Shown here piece after piece: positions 1 to 8,592 of a stretch of 34,601 nt of DNA. The position numbers and the translations under genes are program-made. The notes under the pieces were generated by a model, which was given only the letters and a program-made list of their open reading frames with translations, did no database searches and was not told where the DNA came from. The stretch's first letter is position 1. Each line of letters opens with the position of its first letter. The DNA lies in IMG/VR virus record IMGVR_UViG_3300005843_000025, positions 1 to 34,601 of that record; one strand, 5' to 3'. This stretch comes from a virus.

Positions 1-489
1 AGGGATATCCCTGCCGGCGCCTGCGAATTCTTCGCTCAGAATATGCAGCCGATCATCATTGATCTCATTGATCAGGATCTCTGCATCGATTGCTTCGGAG
101 CTGTTTGCAAGCTCGCCGCTTCTTCCCTGCAGGATTCGGAAGAATTCCTCAGCTAAATAATCCGAGGCGAAAGCATTATCAATTCCGAGCTTCTCTTTGC
201 GGATGCTGATCAGGATCCGGATCGGGATGATCGCCTGCTCATATTGCGAATCGCAGACTTCGCGGCTCTCGATCGGCGATTTGCCGAAGCGCATCGGCGA
301 GAGCTTGCGCAAATAAGCCAGGCCGTTATTCTCCGAAATATTGATCGGCTTATAATTGCCTTGGCCGATATATTGAACCGGATAAGAGCCTTGCGCCGTA
401 TCATACAGCTCGGCGATATCGATCACGGTCTCGAATAATTTCGAGGCCCGGATTTTATCTGCGATGAAGAGGAATCCCTGGCGTATCAT
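1..489 (-). CDS. Hypothetical head-tail joining or tail protein (3' end beyond window)
   Basis: The frame is open from an ATG at 489 to the window edge (163 codons), so the C-terminus is missing. The start overlaps the stop of the preceding gene in an ATGA junction, the coupling used throughout this operon. It begins MIRQGFLFIADKIRASKLFE and has no membrane segment or cysteine cluster. I recognise no family. Its place after the capsid gene and after a tail-completion-like gene suggests a neck, connector or tail-terminator protein, but this is inference from position only. Confidence 0.7.
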   Translation of the reverse strand, partial: MIRQGFLFIADKIRASKLFETVIDIAELYDTAQGSYPVQYIGQGNYKPINISENNGLAYLRKLSPMRFGKSPIESREVCDSQYEQAIIPIRILISIRKEKLGIDNAFASDYLAEEFFRILQGRSGELANSSEAIDAEILINEINDDRLHILSEEFAGAGRDIP

Positions 490-1121
490 TTCGCTGCGAG
501 CGCTTTTCTAAAATTGAAATCGAGCGTCTTGAAAAATGCGGCCCGCTCAGAAGCCATAAGCCGGAACGTTGTTCCGAATTTTTTTTCTAATCCTTCGCGC
601 TTGCCGATGTTCGCTTCGCGTTTCAAAACGACGCGATATTCCTTCTCCGATATCTTTTTCGGAACAGCTCTTGCCGGCGTCTTCGCATTGCAGAAATCGC
701 GCATCAAATCTCCTGTCAAAGTATAATTCACGCGATCGATCCTGCGACCGATACGATTGCGAAAGTCTTTGTAGTTATTGACGTATGTCGTCCGATGGAT
801 TCTCCCGTTCTTGAAAATATGCTCGCCGGCCTTTCCTCTTGTTGGCTTCAATCCCTCGGCAACAATAACAGTCATTCCCTCCTGCTTCTTGCGAATCGCG
901 CCGGCCCGCGGAGAAGAAGTATCCGGGTTGATATACATCGGGCGCGTCGTATTGTATTGCCCGATCGGCGAGCCATCGCTTTTAATCCCGTCGACAAATA
1001 TCCGGACCGCCTGGCGCGCAACCGTTGTGCGGACTGAAAGCTCGAAAGGCCGATTCAAAGCAATGATTTGCTGAATGCGGCTGATAGCTTTATCGGTATA
1101 CTGAGCGACGGTGAGGGCCAT
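486..1121 (-). CDS. Putative tail completion / virion morphogenesis protein (211 aa)
   Basis: The start ATG at 1121 shares a base with the upstream stop (TAATG), and the stop overlaps the next start (ATGA). The protein is basic, with short motifs such as VRTTVARQAVRIFVDGI near residues 30-46 and a middle segment with YVNNYKDFRNRIGRRIDRV followed by LTGDLMRDF. This layout (helical N-terminus, then a central K/R-rich stretch ending in an L-x-G-x-L-x-x-D motif) resembles HK97 gp10-type or Mu gpG-type neck and tail-completion proteins. The location downstream of the capsid gene fits a head-tail joining role. The family assignment is tentative; being a virion-assembly gene is more secure. Confidence 0.6.
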   Translation of the reverse strand: MALTVAQYTDKAISRIQQIIALNRPFELSVRTTVARQAVRIFVDGIKSDGSPIGQYNTTRPMYINPDTSSPRAGAIRKKQEGMTVIVAEGLKPTRGKAGEHIFKNGRIHRTTYVNNYKDFRNRIGRRIDRVNYTLTGDLMRDFCNAKTPARAVPKKISEKEYRVVLKREANIGKREGLEKKFGTTFRLMASERAAFFKTLDFNFRKALAAK

Positions 1122-1237
1122 TAATTCGGGATGAAATCAAATGAGACGATATCGAAATCAAAACTATCTCCGGAGAAGAAAGAGAAATAATAATAGAGGC
1201 GATCATAACGCACGCCGTCTGTCAAGCGGTCCGGCAT
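1121..1237 (-). CDS. Small hypothetical protein in the head-tail joining cluster (38 or 69 aa)
   Basis: A short frame ends in TAA, whose last base is the A of the next gene's ATG, so it is probably translated and coupled. Two starts are possible. The ATG at 1237 gives 38 aa and lies clear of the upstream gene. The ATG at 1330 gives 69 aa and would overlap the upstream coding region by 56 bases. I prefer 1237. The protein is aromatic-rich (RYDRLYYYFSFFS) and acidic at the C-terminus (DSFDFDIVSFDF). No family is recognised; position suggests a small connector component. Confidence 0.5.
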   Translation of the reverse strand: MPDRLTDGVRYDRLYYYFSFFSGDSFDFDIVSFDFIPN

Positions 1238-1274
1238 CTTCGTTCCGAATCCTTTCTGCTTCGCAGCGGAAAAG

Positions 1275-2315
1275 CTACGGAATATAGACCGCTGTCCGGC
1301 TGGTTTGTCTGCAGGTGAAGCATGAAGCATCGGATGGAATATTCGAGGCGTTTAAAGCCTCAGTCATAAATTTTTGATACTTGCTTTCGTACATCAGGCG
1401 CCGCTCTTCGAGATCTTCTTTGCTCATCTGCGAGCCGGTCCGGATATTAATTTGAACCTTGCTTGCGGAGAAGATAGCATGCTCCATGATTTTTGCCGCG
1501 GTGCAATAAGCCAGCGGCAGCGCGAGCCGATTCGCGATCGTGCATATCCAATCGCGATGATTGCAGCTCAAAGAATAGAGAATCGATACGCCGCCCGTTT
1601 CCTGTGCGGGCTTGATGTTCGCATCGATCTTCTGATCCGCGATCGCCATCAAGGCGGGCCGGACGGTTAAGTATCGATTATTGAGCTCCCATTTCCCGCA
1701 GCAAGAAGCTCCGGGAGCGCTTAGCGTCCGATTAGAAGAAATCCCTTCGCATTCATAGCCGAGAAAGGCATTCAGGTATTTGCGATCGCTCGGAACCGTC
1801 AATGCAACAGCTTCCGTTCGGATCTCATTCGGCTCAACCGGTATTTTGAAAGAGCTGATCTGAATCCCCTGGATAAGATCATAGAGATAGAATGTGATTT
1901 CTCCGGAGAAATTTACCTGAATAGAAACTTGCGGAACATAAAGATCGAGAAAGCTCTCGCGATTATTCATTCGGAATTGAACGCCCTTCAGCATGCCGAC
2001 GGATCCGGCGATCTGCTCAAGATTGTTTTGGAAAATTCCGATGCGCTGATTCTCCAGGACGCTCATCGCTTTATATCGAGGCGAGAAATGATTATTCACG
2101 CCGGCGACGATATCCTGAAGAGCGGAATCGTAGCAATCGTTATAGATATCCTCCGCCGTCCGATACTCCGAAGTGAGATATGATTCGATTTCTGATCGCG
2201 AGACGCCGAGCTTGCGCAGATAAATCCCGCTCGTCGGCGATGATTCTCCGCACTGCCCGTCGATGGCGACAAGGCTCTTGAAGCAAGTTTTAAGTAATGA
2301 AGAAGAAGCGGACAT
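1275..2315 (-). CDS. Hypothetical virion / head-tail connector-region protein (346 aa)
   Basis: This is the first gene after the capsid terminator. Its ATG at 2315 is preceded by TCAAAAGC, a variant of the leader motif found before other free-standing starts here. The N-terminal 110 residues are mainly helical. Residues about 115-180 look beta-rich, and a cysteine-bearing middle (CEG, SCCGKW, SCNHRDWICT) follows. The C-terminal 60 residues are helical and end in a CFTC motif. I do not recognise the family. Size and place between capsid and tail-completion genes suggest a virion protein, such as an adaptor or connector. The number of cysteines is high for a phage structural protein. Confidence 0.6.
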   Translation of the reverse strand: MSASSSLLKTCFKSLVAIDGQCGESSPTSGIYLRKLGVSRSEIESYLTSEYRTAEDIYNDCYDSALQDIVAGVNNHFSPRYKAMSVLENQRIGIFQNNLEQIAGSVGMLKGVQFRMNNRESFLDLYVPQVSIQVNFSGEITFYLYDLIQGIQISSFKIPVEPNEIRTEAVALTVPSDRKYLNAFLGYECEGISSNRTLSAPGASCCGKWELNNRYLTVRPALMAIADQKIDANIKPAQETGGVSILYSLSCNHRDWICTIANRLALPLAYCTAAKIMEHAIFSASKVQINIRTGSQMSKEDLEERRLMYESKYQKFMTEALNASNIPSDASCFTCRQTSRTAVYIP

Positions 2316-2335
2316 CGATGAGCTTTTGAGATTTT

Positions 2336-2366
2336 AAAAATGAGCAGAGGACTTCTCCTCTGCTCA
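2336..2366 (-). terminator. Rho-independent terminator after the major capsid gene
   Basis: Bases 2341-2351 and 2356-2366 are perfect inverted repeats: an 11-bp stem (TGAGCAGAGGA) around a 4-base loop (GAAG on the minus strand). Read on the minus strand, the stem is followed at once by five T residues (2340-2336). It starts 15 bases past the capsid stop codon and ends before the next gene's start at 2315. This is a textbook intrinsic terminator for minus-strand transcription and probably sets a higher transcript level for the capsid and upstream genes than for the joining genes downstream. Confidence 0.85.
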
Positions 2367-2381
2367 TAAAATTTCAACAGC

Positions 2382-3473
2382 TTAGTTGTTCACTACTTTG
2401 ATGCCGGTGACGAATTTCACGCCTTCCATCGGATCGCCAGGAGCGAACATATCTGCAGGCATGCTTTTCAGCGCGACTGCAAGACGAAGAAGGACAGAGA
2501 TCTCGCCGCAGTTATCAGAGATCGTGATATCGAACGGCATTCCGCTCTGCGGATCCTGCATGACGCCTTTCCAGTAATTTGAACCGGTCGAGCCGCCTTG
2601 CTGCGTGAAGCGCGCAAGAGCTTCTTCTTTCAGGTCGTTGTTCTTGGTGTAATACACCGGCTGCAGCGCTTTCGGCTGCACAGCCCAGGCATAAGCAGCT
2701 CCGCCTGCAGCGCTTTGAACGCGCTTATCATAGAGGACAGCTTTACCGTAGTTTGCAACGATTTCTTCGAGATTGAAGCCCTGATTCGAGCAGCATCCCG
2801 CTTGCATCACGCGATAGTATTTCCGCAATGTTGCGCCGGAGAAGATGATCGGAGGCATGCAGAAGCTCGTCTGCTCGATCGCGAAATCGATATCCTCGAA
2901 AGCCGTCGGATTGATATCCTGCGATCCTGTGCGGAGCGTATTGACGGTGAGGTATTTTTTCGATCCCTCAGTCGTGATCGGAGAGACAGAAGAATCCCAT
3001 GGGCCGATCAGCGCTGCTGCGAGCGTTGTGAGACGCGTCGCGACCTTTGCCCAGAGAGCATCGATCATTCGCTGAATATGCTTTGCAAGAATCAAGTCGT
3101 TCGATTCGCAAGCATAGATCCAGTCGCCGAGATCAAAGAGTTCCTCGACCTTCAAGCCGGCCGTAGGATCCATTGAATATGTCGTCGAAAGGTTTCCGCG
3201 CTTGGTCGTCGCGACGCATTCCTGCGAAGTAAGATCCGCAGTCGTGACTTCTGATTCGAGCAATCGCTGATCATAAGTCAGCTCAATCGTCCGGAGTTTT
3301 CCTCCGCCCGGAACGAGCTTTTGCTGGATCCCGCCGCGGTTCATATCGGACCACATGAAATCTGCAAAAGGAGAAGGCGTCCGCAAAAATGACGGATCGC
3401 AATTTTGATAAAATGAAATGAGGTCAGCTTGCAGGTGAGGGCAGGCGACCAGGGTGGTGGGTGCGTATGACAT
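2382..3473 (-). CDS. Putative major capsid protein (363 aa)
   Basis: The likely shell subunit. I chose the ATG at 3473 (MSYAPTTLVACPHLQADL) over an in-frame start at 3554, because the extra 27 residues are arginine/cysteine-rich and unlike the rest, and TTCAAATG at 3473 resembles other leaders here. The protein has many short beta-prone segments, a central stretch with IDFAIEQTSFCMPPIIFSG, and a hydrophobic C-terminus (LLRLAVALKSMPADMF). The gene follows portal, head-morphogenesis and scaffold-like genes and is closed by a strong terminator. These context points are typical of the capsid gene. I see no diagnostic sequence motif, so the call rests on size, composition and order. Confidence 0.72.
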   Translation of the reverse strand: MSYAPTTLVACPHLQADLISFYQNCDPSFLRTPSPFADFMWSDMNRGGIQQKLVPGGGKLRTIELTYDQRLLESEVTTADLTSQECVATTKRGNLSTTYSMDPTAGLKVEELFDLGDWIYACESNDLILAKHIQRMIDALWAKVATRLTTLAAALIGPWDSSVSPITTEGSKKYLTVNTLRTGSQDINPTAFEDIDFAIEQTSFCMPPIIFSGATLRKYYRVMQAGCCSNQGFNLEEIVANYGKAVLYDKRVQSAAGGAAYAWAVQPKALQPVYYTKNNDLKEEALARFTQQGGSTGSNYWKGVMQDPQSGMPFDITISDNCGEISVLLRLAVALKSMPADMFAPGDPMEGVKFVTGIKVVNN

Positions 3474-3618
3474 TTGAAAAATAGACTTAGAAATGAGGGC
3501 GCCGTTAGAGCCGCGCCGATCGCATCTTAGCGAATATGCCTCGCAAGGCAACACATTTCCGGTCTATGCTCCCGGATGCAACATTCTCAGGATTCTTCCC
3601 CTGCCACGGAGCGCATGC

Positions 3619-4494
3619 TTATGTGCCTGCGTTCGGAATCGTTGAGGAAACGCGACGCACTCTTGCGCCAGGCGTTTCGGGGGTAAATGTACGGGATTGT
3701 TGATTATTTGCAACCTCCGTAGAAAATTGTTTTTGCTGCTGCTGCTTTTCATGCTTCATCGAAACGCCGGCACCGGCTTTCTCGATAAAGTCATTCAGCA
3801 ATTCTTCCGGCGTGAAAAACTTTCCGTGCGCTGCTCCGTTCGGAATCATCGAGCCCGTCTTCTTATCATAAGCGGCATATTCGCCTTTCTCATCGAGATC
3901 GAGCTTATAGATCTCATTGAATTTTGCAAGCACACCGGCACGCTTATATTCATCTGCCTGAGCATTGAATTTTGCACGCTTGATCAGATCGTCATGCTTC
4001 GAGTCGAGCTTCCAGGTTTTCTCTTTCTGCGCGAAGCCTTGAACGAGCTCTTCGTTCTTCTTGGTGCTAACCTCGAGGAGCGATTCATAATCTTTGATCT
4101 TCAGATTCACTTTCTCAAGATCGGCCTGCAGCGCCTTCAGCTTCTCGTCTCCGCCTTTTTTGCCTTGCTCTTCCAGATCTGCGATCTTCTTCTGCAGCTT
4201 CGTCTTTGTCTTCGAGAGCGCAAGCTCGACGACCTGCTCGACGCCTTTGTCTTTCATCTCATCTTCTGAAAGATCTTCGATTTCATTCTGCTTCAGGAAA
4301 GCGCGCGTCTTCGAGATCGTAGATCCGGCGATGGCGCCCTGCGCTTTTTTCTGGAATTCTTTAAAAACCGGCGAAGCCTGATCCTCGAGGACGTCGCGGC
4401 GCAGATAAGTTTTGTCGAATTCGGCTTTGAAATCTTTGATTTCTTTCGCCTTTTCAGGATCGATCCCGATATATTTTAGGAGTTCTTCGAGCAT
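3619..4494 (-). CDS. Putative scaffold / capsid assembly protein (291 aa)
   Basis: A highly charged helical protein. Residues about 95-165 form a strong coiled coil rich in K, E, L and Q. The C-terminal third has a Q-rich linker (KQQQQKQ) followed by a basic tail (ARVRRVSS). A coiled-coil protein of about 300 residues directly upstream of the capsid gene is the usual profile of a phage scaffold, with a basic C-terminus that can contact the shell. It is separated from the capsid gene by 145 bases without a supportable gene. The start at 4494 is preceded by an AT-rich gap with CTAAGCAAAATACA. Function is inferred from composition and position. Confidence 0.65.
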   Translation of the reverse strand: MLEELLKYIGIDPEKAKEIKDFKAEFDKTYLRRDVLEDQASPVFKEFQKKAQGAIAGSTISKTRAFLKQNEIEDLSEDEMKDKGVEQVVELALSKTKTKLQKKIADLEEQGKKGGDEKLKALQADLEKVNLKIKDYESLLEVSTKKNEELVQGFAQKEKTWKLDSKHDDLIKRAKFNAQADEYKRAGVLAKFNEIYKLDLDEKGEYAAYDKKTGSMIPNGAAHGKFFTPEELLNDFIEKAGAGVSMKHEKQQQQKQFSTEVANNQQSRTFTPETPGARVRRVSSTIPNAGT

Positions 4495-4531
4495 TGTATT
4501 TTGCTTAGATTGTTGATAAAGTTGTTAATAA

Positions 4532-5074
4532 TTAATCTCTGTTCACTCGGAGCCGCTCCTGCTTTCCCGATCCTTTTTTCGGAGTTGCTTCGGAGTTATG
4601 GTTATCCGCAGGATCGGCTTGTTCGTCTTCTTCGCGATGATCTTCATCGTTGATTTCGATCGGAAGCTCTTCTTGCTTAACAGGCGCAGGAGATTCAGTT
4701 TCATCTTCGGGATCCTTTTTGACTGATTCTTTTTCGATCAGCTTCTCTTGTTCTGTCAGCTCATCATGATTATCCTCCGGCCGATTCTTCTCGATGAATA
4801 AGGCGCATTCAGATTCGCTTCCGATGAAGCGGCATTCCTCTGGAGCCATGACATGAGAGAGATCGGTTTCATGAGAGCGAATCTTCCATTCCAGATCGAC
4901 GCCAAAAACATTTTTCGTATCCGATGCTGCTGCATCAGGATTATCTGCTTCTTCAAGCTCTTCGAGTTCATATCCGGAGATCCGTCTCCATTCAGGATCG
5001 TTCGCCATGTGCACGGGCGCGAACATTACTTCGCCGGAATCTTTATGCACGCATCTGAGTTTTTCTATTGCCAT
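4532..5074 (-). CDS. Acidic hypothetical protein in the head cluster (180 aa)
   Basis: The ATG at 5074 (MAIEKLRCVHKDSGEVMFAP) is preferred to a longer frame starting at 5239. The extra N-terminus would lie wholly over the upstream gene, whereas 5074 has AATCAAAAC just upstream, matching the local leader motif. Residues 1-105 look globular. Residues about 105-175 are low-complexity and very acidic (runs of E, D, K, P), ending in a basic tip (KKGSGKQERLRVNRD). No family is recognised. Between head morphogenesis and scaffold genes, it could be a capsid decoration or assembly factor. Confidence 0.65.
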   Translation of the reverse strand: MAIEKLRCVHKDSGEVMFAPVHMANDPEWRRISGYELEELEEADNPDAAASDTKNVFGVDLEWKIRSHETDLSHVMAPEECRFIGSESECALFIEKNRPEDNHDELTEQEKLIEKESVKKDPEDETESPAPVKQEELPIEINDEDHREEDEQADPADNHNSEATPKKGSGKQERLRVNRD

Positions 5075-5118
5075 GAAAGTTTTGATTATGCCACAAGAAA
5101 GGAAATTATCTGATACGC

Positions 5119-6048
5119 TCAAAGCCCGAGCTCTGCGCGCTCGAATTCGCTCGGCACGAAATTGCCTGAAGCGATATTCCGCATAATGACTTCCCGCGGA
5201 ACGGTATCGATCGTCACCGGCATGATCGAGTGCTGGCAATTCCAGCCGCCGGCATTGACAAAAATCGTCTGCTCATTCGTGCTGTCTTTCATCTTGCCAG
5301 CCCAGTCAAGCGCAGCCCAGGCTTCGATTTCTTTTTTATGATAATAATTGCCGTGCCGCTCGATGCAAAATTCTCTCGAGGAAGGCAGCTCATCGCCGGC
5401 ATAAAGAAACCATTCAGCCTCGAGATCCTCCGCGATCGCGAAGGTATAGCTGCGGTCGGCGACGGAAATAGCATCGGAAGCAACCTGCTTTGCGTATTGC
5501 AAAAGCTTGCCGCTGATCGGAGCTGCTCCTGCAGGACCTTCGCCTCCGATAGCGATCCGCCGAATAGTCGCGACAGTGTCCTTGATTGAAGCGCCGCTGC
5601 TGATCGCCTTATCGATTTCTGTATTGATCGCCTGCAGGAATCCTGTCTTCGGCGTCGCGCCGGTGAGCAATTCGACCGCATTTCGCTTCGATTGCAAAAA
5701 GACCTGATCAGCGATTTTTGAAGCCTCGAAAGCCGGAAAAGCTTTCTGAAAATACTGATCGGCGAGATCTTTCTGCTTATCGAATTCAGCGGCGAAGGAA
5801 GCGACTGCTGAGAGATAATCGCCGGAGCCGAGGATCTTCGATAAGGAGCGATTGATCTTTTCCGCCAGGCGGAAATTTGCAACCGTCGGACGGATCTTGC
5901 CCTCCGCCGTCCTGGAGAGATCGGCGAGCATCCCGAGGAGATCCTGATAGATATCGCGCTGAATGCGCTCGATATTCGTATAGAGCTCCTCGGGGATCCT
6001 CGAAAGCCTCGCCGCTTTCCGCTTTAAGATATCATTGATCGAAGGCAT
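5119..6048 (-). CDS. Phage head morphogenesis (minor head) protein, Mu gpF / SPP1 gp7-like (309 aa)
   Basis: A minor capsid protein expected to sit inside or near the portal vertex. The N-terminal 190 residues are helical. The C-terminal part carries the family pattern: DRSYTFAIAE, then WFLYAGDELPSSREFC, then HGNYYHKKEIEAW, and finally GGWNCQHSIMPV near residues 268-279. The conserved cysteine and histidine residues of this module are present. It begins in a TGATG junction with the portal stop, the usual portal-to-gpF order. Assignment rests on recognised motifs plus the neighbouring gene. Confidence 0.8.
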   Translation of the reverse strand: MPSINDILKRKAARLSRIPEELYTNIERIQRDIYQDLLGMLADLSRTAEGKIRPTVANFRLAEKINRSLSKILGSGDYLSAVASFAAEFDKQKDLADQYFQKAFPAFEASKIADQVFLQSKRNAVELLTGATPKTGFLQAINTEIDKAISSGASIKDTVATIRRIAIGGEGPAGAAPISGKLLQYAKQVASDAISVADRSYTFAIAEDLEAEWFLYAGDELPSSREFCIERHGNYYHKKEIEAWAALDWAGKMKDSTNEQTIFVNAGGWNCQHSIMPVTIDTVPREVIMRNIASGNFVPSEFERAELGL

Positions 6049-8183
6049 CAGAGAACGGGAGCTGCTCCCGCGGCTTCAGTCTTTATGCGCTCATTGAGAA
6101 CGCGGATGCTATCGGTCAAGGCTTTTGCTGTTTCGGCGTCTCCGGAAGCTTTTGCGGCCTGCTGAGCGCCTTGCAGCTGCCGGAGCTGCTGCATGAGTCC
6201 GCCTTGCGTTCCTGCCATCACCGAATCAACCTGATTGAGCGCAGAGAGGGCATCGGCGGCCTGCTTCGCCGCCTGGATCGAAGCGACTTTCTGCTGCGCC
6301 TTTTCCTGAAGCGCGAGAATCTGCGCATCGATCTTCTTGGTGAAAAACGCTTTATCAGCGCGGATCAATTCGTCGACGAACGTCAATGCGGAATCATGCA
6401 GGATGATTTCCCATTTCTCGATCAAGCCTTGCGCTTCTTTCAATTCAAGATCGGCGATCGGCGCCATGAGCAAGCGATCAGCTGCGATGATAAGCGTAAA
6501 GATCTGCGCCGTCTGCGTTTCGTTATAATACCGGGCCTTGACATATCGCTCGAGGATAGACTTGATGACGAAAGGAGGGAAATTTCCGGCGACAGCTTCG
6601 GAAATTTCGCGGACATAATCAGCCTCCGTCTTTAAATCATAATCGACAGGAGAAGAAACGACCGGTAGATGCTTCTCATATTCCTTCGCCGTAAAAATAT
6701 ACATCGCCGATGCGCGATACATAAAGCGAAGGAGATCGAAGATCTGATCCGCCGTCGGCTTGATGAAAGCTTTCAAGGCGCGATCATCCAGGACCATTCC
6801 CGTCGCCAGATCCGGAGCTCCTCCGCCGGCGCCACCGTTGGATTGAACCTCTGATTTGCTCGTGCCCAGATGCAGGATCCGCTTCGCCTTCGATGTATCG
6901 CGATCAATCTTCTTGAGCAGGAACTCGAGCGCATTCGTGCCTGGCTCGACGAACATCATCGGGTCGCGGAGCTGCGAGGATCCTTGCAGATCTTTATCGA
7001 GACCGGCGAGGCGCTTGATCAGCATCACGCCTTGCGGGCCGAGATTATTCTTCACGCCGAAGCCATTGCAAGCCGGGCAAGTGAAGCGGCTGTCTTCGGC
7101 GATATCATCGATAACGCCATCATTGCAGCGGATCTTATCTCCCGCTCTGTTCGTATGCTCGAAATCGCATTCGGGCCCTTCGAGGATCCTGTAAGGATAG
7201 ACGCAGTTATTAATTGATATCTGCAGATACATTTCATTGAGCAGCGCGAGATCAAGCGTATCGACGGCATAAAAGAAAGGAGAGATCCACATCGTACCTT
7301 CTTTCGTAATCCGCGGAACGCCCTGCAGGAAATGAACCGGTATTTCTCCCCATCCATGGTTGAGCACCATCCGGACCTCAAAAGTCTTGTCCTGATATTT
7401 GCCGACTTGCCGGATAAGGAAGATCTGATCCTCGTCATAAAACTCAAAGCATCTGCCGATCTGCTGCTTGCCTCCGCCGTAATCGACGATGCTTTTCTCG
7501 TCACTTTCATAGAGATAGTATTCTTGAGAACGGAAAGCGACGAGCTGATCGCAGCGAAAATAAATCGGATAAGGCTCAAGGTCCTGCGCATCATCAAGAA
7601 TCTCGCGCGCACCGGCAGAAGCAGCGGGATCGCTCCGATCGATTACATTATTCTGCTCATCGACGAGCAGCGTCTTGAATTCCTTCGGACGTACGACGAT
7701 CGAGCCGAAAGCATCCGTGAGCTTTATGTGCGGAACATAATAACGCCAGAAGTTTTCTAAGGATCCGTATTCCGGAACCTCTTCTTCGACATATTTCTGA
7801 AACTCCGCATCCTCCTCTTTGAACTTTACGCTCCAGGAATTATCATCAAAGACGCGATTGAGCGTAGATAAAAAATCAAGATAAACCGGGAGCGTCGTCT
7901 GCTTGAAGTTTCCTTTGATGTAATTATATTCATCATCGGTCATTCGAGGAGCCCGCGAGCGGAAAAGCATCTCGGGGAATTCGCATTCTTCGCTGTGCAC
8001 GCGAATGCGATCGCGCATTTCACAGACGGAGCGATAGATGCTATAATATTCAGGCCGCTTCGCTTCTTCCTTTTTCTTGCGGAAGACTCGGCCCATTAAT
8101 TCACGGACGCGATCAGCCTCGCTGTCACTGCTTATTTTGATAACAGAAGTTACGATCTTCTGAACGTCTTCGATGCTGTACAT
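6048..8183 (-). CDS. Phage portal protein (711 aa) with an internal cysteine cluster
   Basis: The likely dodecameric DNA gate. It is long and mainly helical in its second half. Residues 100-300 hold a mixed alpha/beta clip/stem-like region, and the C-terminal 100 residues are Q/A-rich coiled coil (KAQQKVASIQAAKQAADALS). Size, composition and direct coupling to the gpF-like gene support portal. Unusual are C339, C353, C369 and C372 (the last two in a CPAC motif followed by NGFG), which could form a zinc-ribbon-like knuckle. The start at 8183 is preceded by AATCAAAGCT. The 100-base gap upstream contains short hairpins but no clear terminator. Confidence 0.75.
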   Translation of the reverse strand: MYSIEDVQKIVTSVIKISSDSEADRVRELMGRVFRKKKEEAKRPEYYSIYRSVCEMRDRIRVHSEECEFPEMLFRSRAPRMTDDEYNYIKGNFKQTTLPVYLDFLSTLNRVFDDNSWSVKFKEEDAEFQKYVEEEVPEYGSLENFWRYYVPHIKLTDAFGSIVVRPKEFKTLLVDEQNNVIDRSDPAASAGAREILDDAQDLEPYPIYFRCDQLVAFRSQEYYLYESDEKSIVDYGGGKQQIGRCFEFYDEDQIFLIRQVGKYQDKTFEVRMVLNHGWGEIPVHFLQGVPRITKEGTMWISPFFYAVDTLDLALLNEMYLQISINNCVYPYRILEGPECDFEHTNRAGDKIRCNDGVIDDIAEDSRFTCPACNGFGVKNNLGPQGVMLIKRLAGLDKDLQGSSQLRDPMMFVEPGTNALEFLLKKIDRDTSKAKRILHLGTSKSEVQSNGGAGGGAPDLATGMVLDDRALKAFIKPTADQIFDLLRFMYRASAMYIFTAKEYEKHLPVVSSPVDYDLKTEADYVREISEAVAGNFPPFVIKSILERYVKARYYNETQTAQIFTLIIAADRLLMAPIADLELKEAQGLIEKWEIILHDSALTFVDELIRADKAFFTKKIDAQILALQEKAQQKVASIQAAKQAADALSALNQVDSVMAGTQGGLMQQLRQLQGAQQAAKASGDAETAKALTDSIRVLNERIKTEAAGAAPVL

Positions 8184-8283
8184 AGCTTTGATTAATTAAT
8201 AGATCCGAATCCTCGTCTGCATGCTTTCATGCGAAGAGGCCCATCTGCCGCAGCATCGACCGCGAGAGCGGGAAGCATGCGGA

Positions 8284-8592
8284 TTACTGCTTTTCGGAAG
8301 CCGGAGCTTCGATCTTGATTTTGCCGTTTTCATCGAGCGGGAGATTTTTAGTTATGAAATTTTTAAGTGAGCCGGGATCCTTGAAGTATCCTCGGAAATA
8401 TTTTCCTGCCGTCGGCCTGGTTCCGATCGGGTAAAGGATCATGAATCCGCAGCCGATGCAGACATGCAGAATCATATCATCGATTCGATAAAGATCTTGC
8501 GTGCCGCCTTCGTTGCGGCTGAAATATTTTACGCCGATATTTTCGACGATAGGCTGAGCCCAGGCGCAGGCCGGTTTAGTAGAGTCATTCAT
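8284..8592 (-). CDS. Small hypothetical CxxC protein at the end of the sugar cassette (102 aa)
   Basis: The start overlaps the stop of the upstream glycosyltransferase gene (ATGA, 8589-8592). A central segment HVCIGCGFMILYPIGTRP holds a single CxxC preceded by His, which could bind a metal. The C-terminus is charged and probably flexible (APASEKQ). I recognise no family. It is the last gene before the portal, so it may belong to either the sugar cassette or the head module; the tight coupling favours co-expression with the cassette. Confidence 0.65.
   Translation of the reverse strand: MNDSTKPACAWAQPIVENIGVKYFSRNEGGTQDLYRIDDMILHVCIGCGFMILYPIGTRPTAGKYFRGYFKDPGSLKNFITKNLPLDENGKIKIEAPASEKQ

Noticed and set aside
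2096-2377. 93-codon minus-strand frame crossing the terminator
   Set aside because: It runs through the intrinsic terminator and inside the 346-aa gene in another frame, with low-complexity Ser/Arg content.
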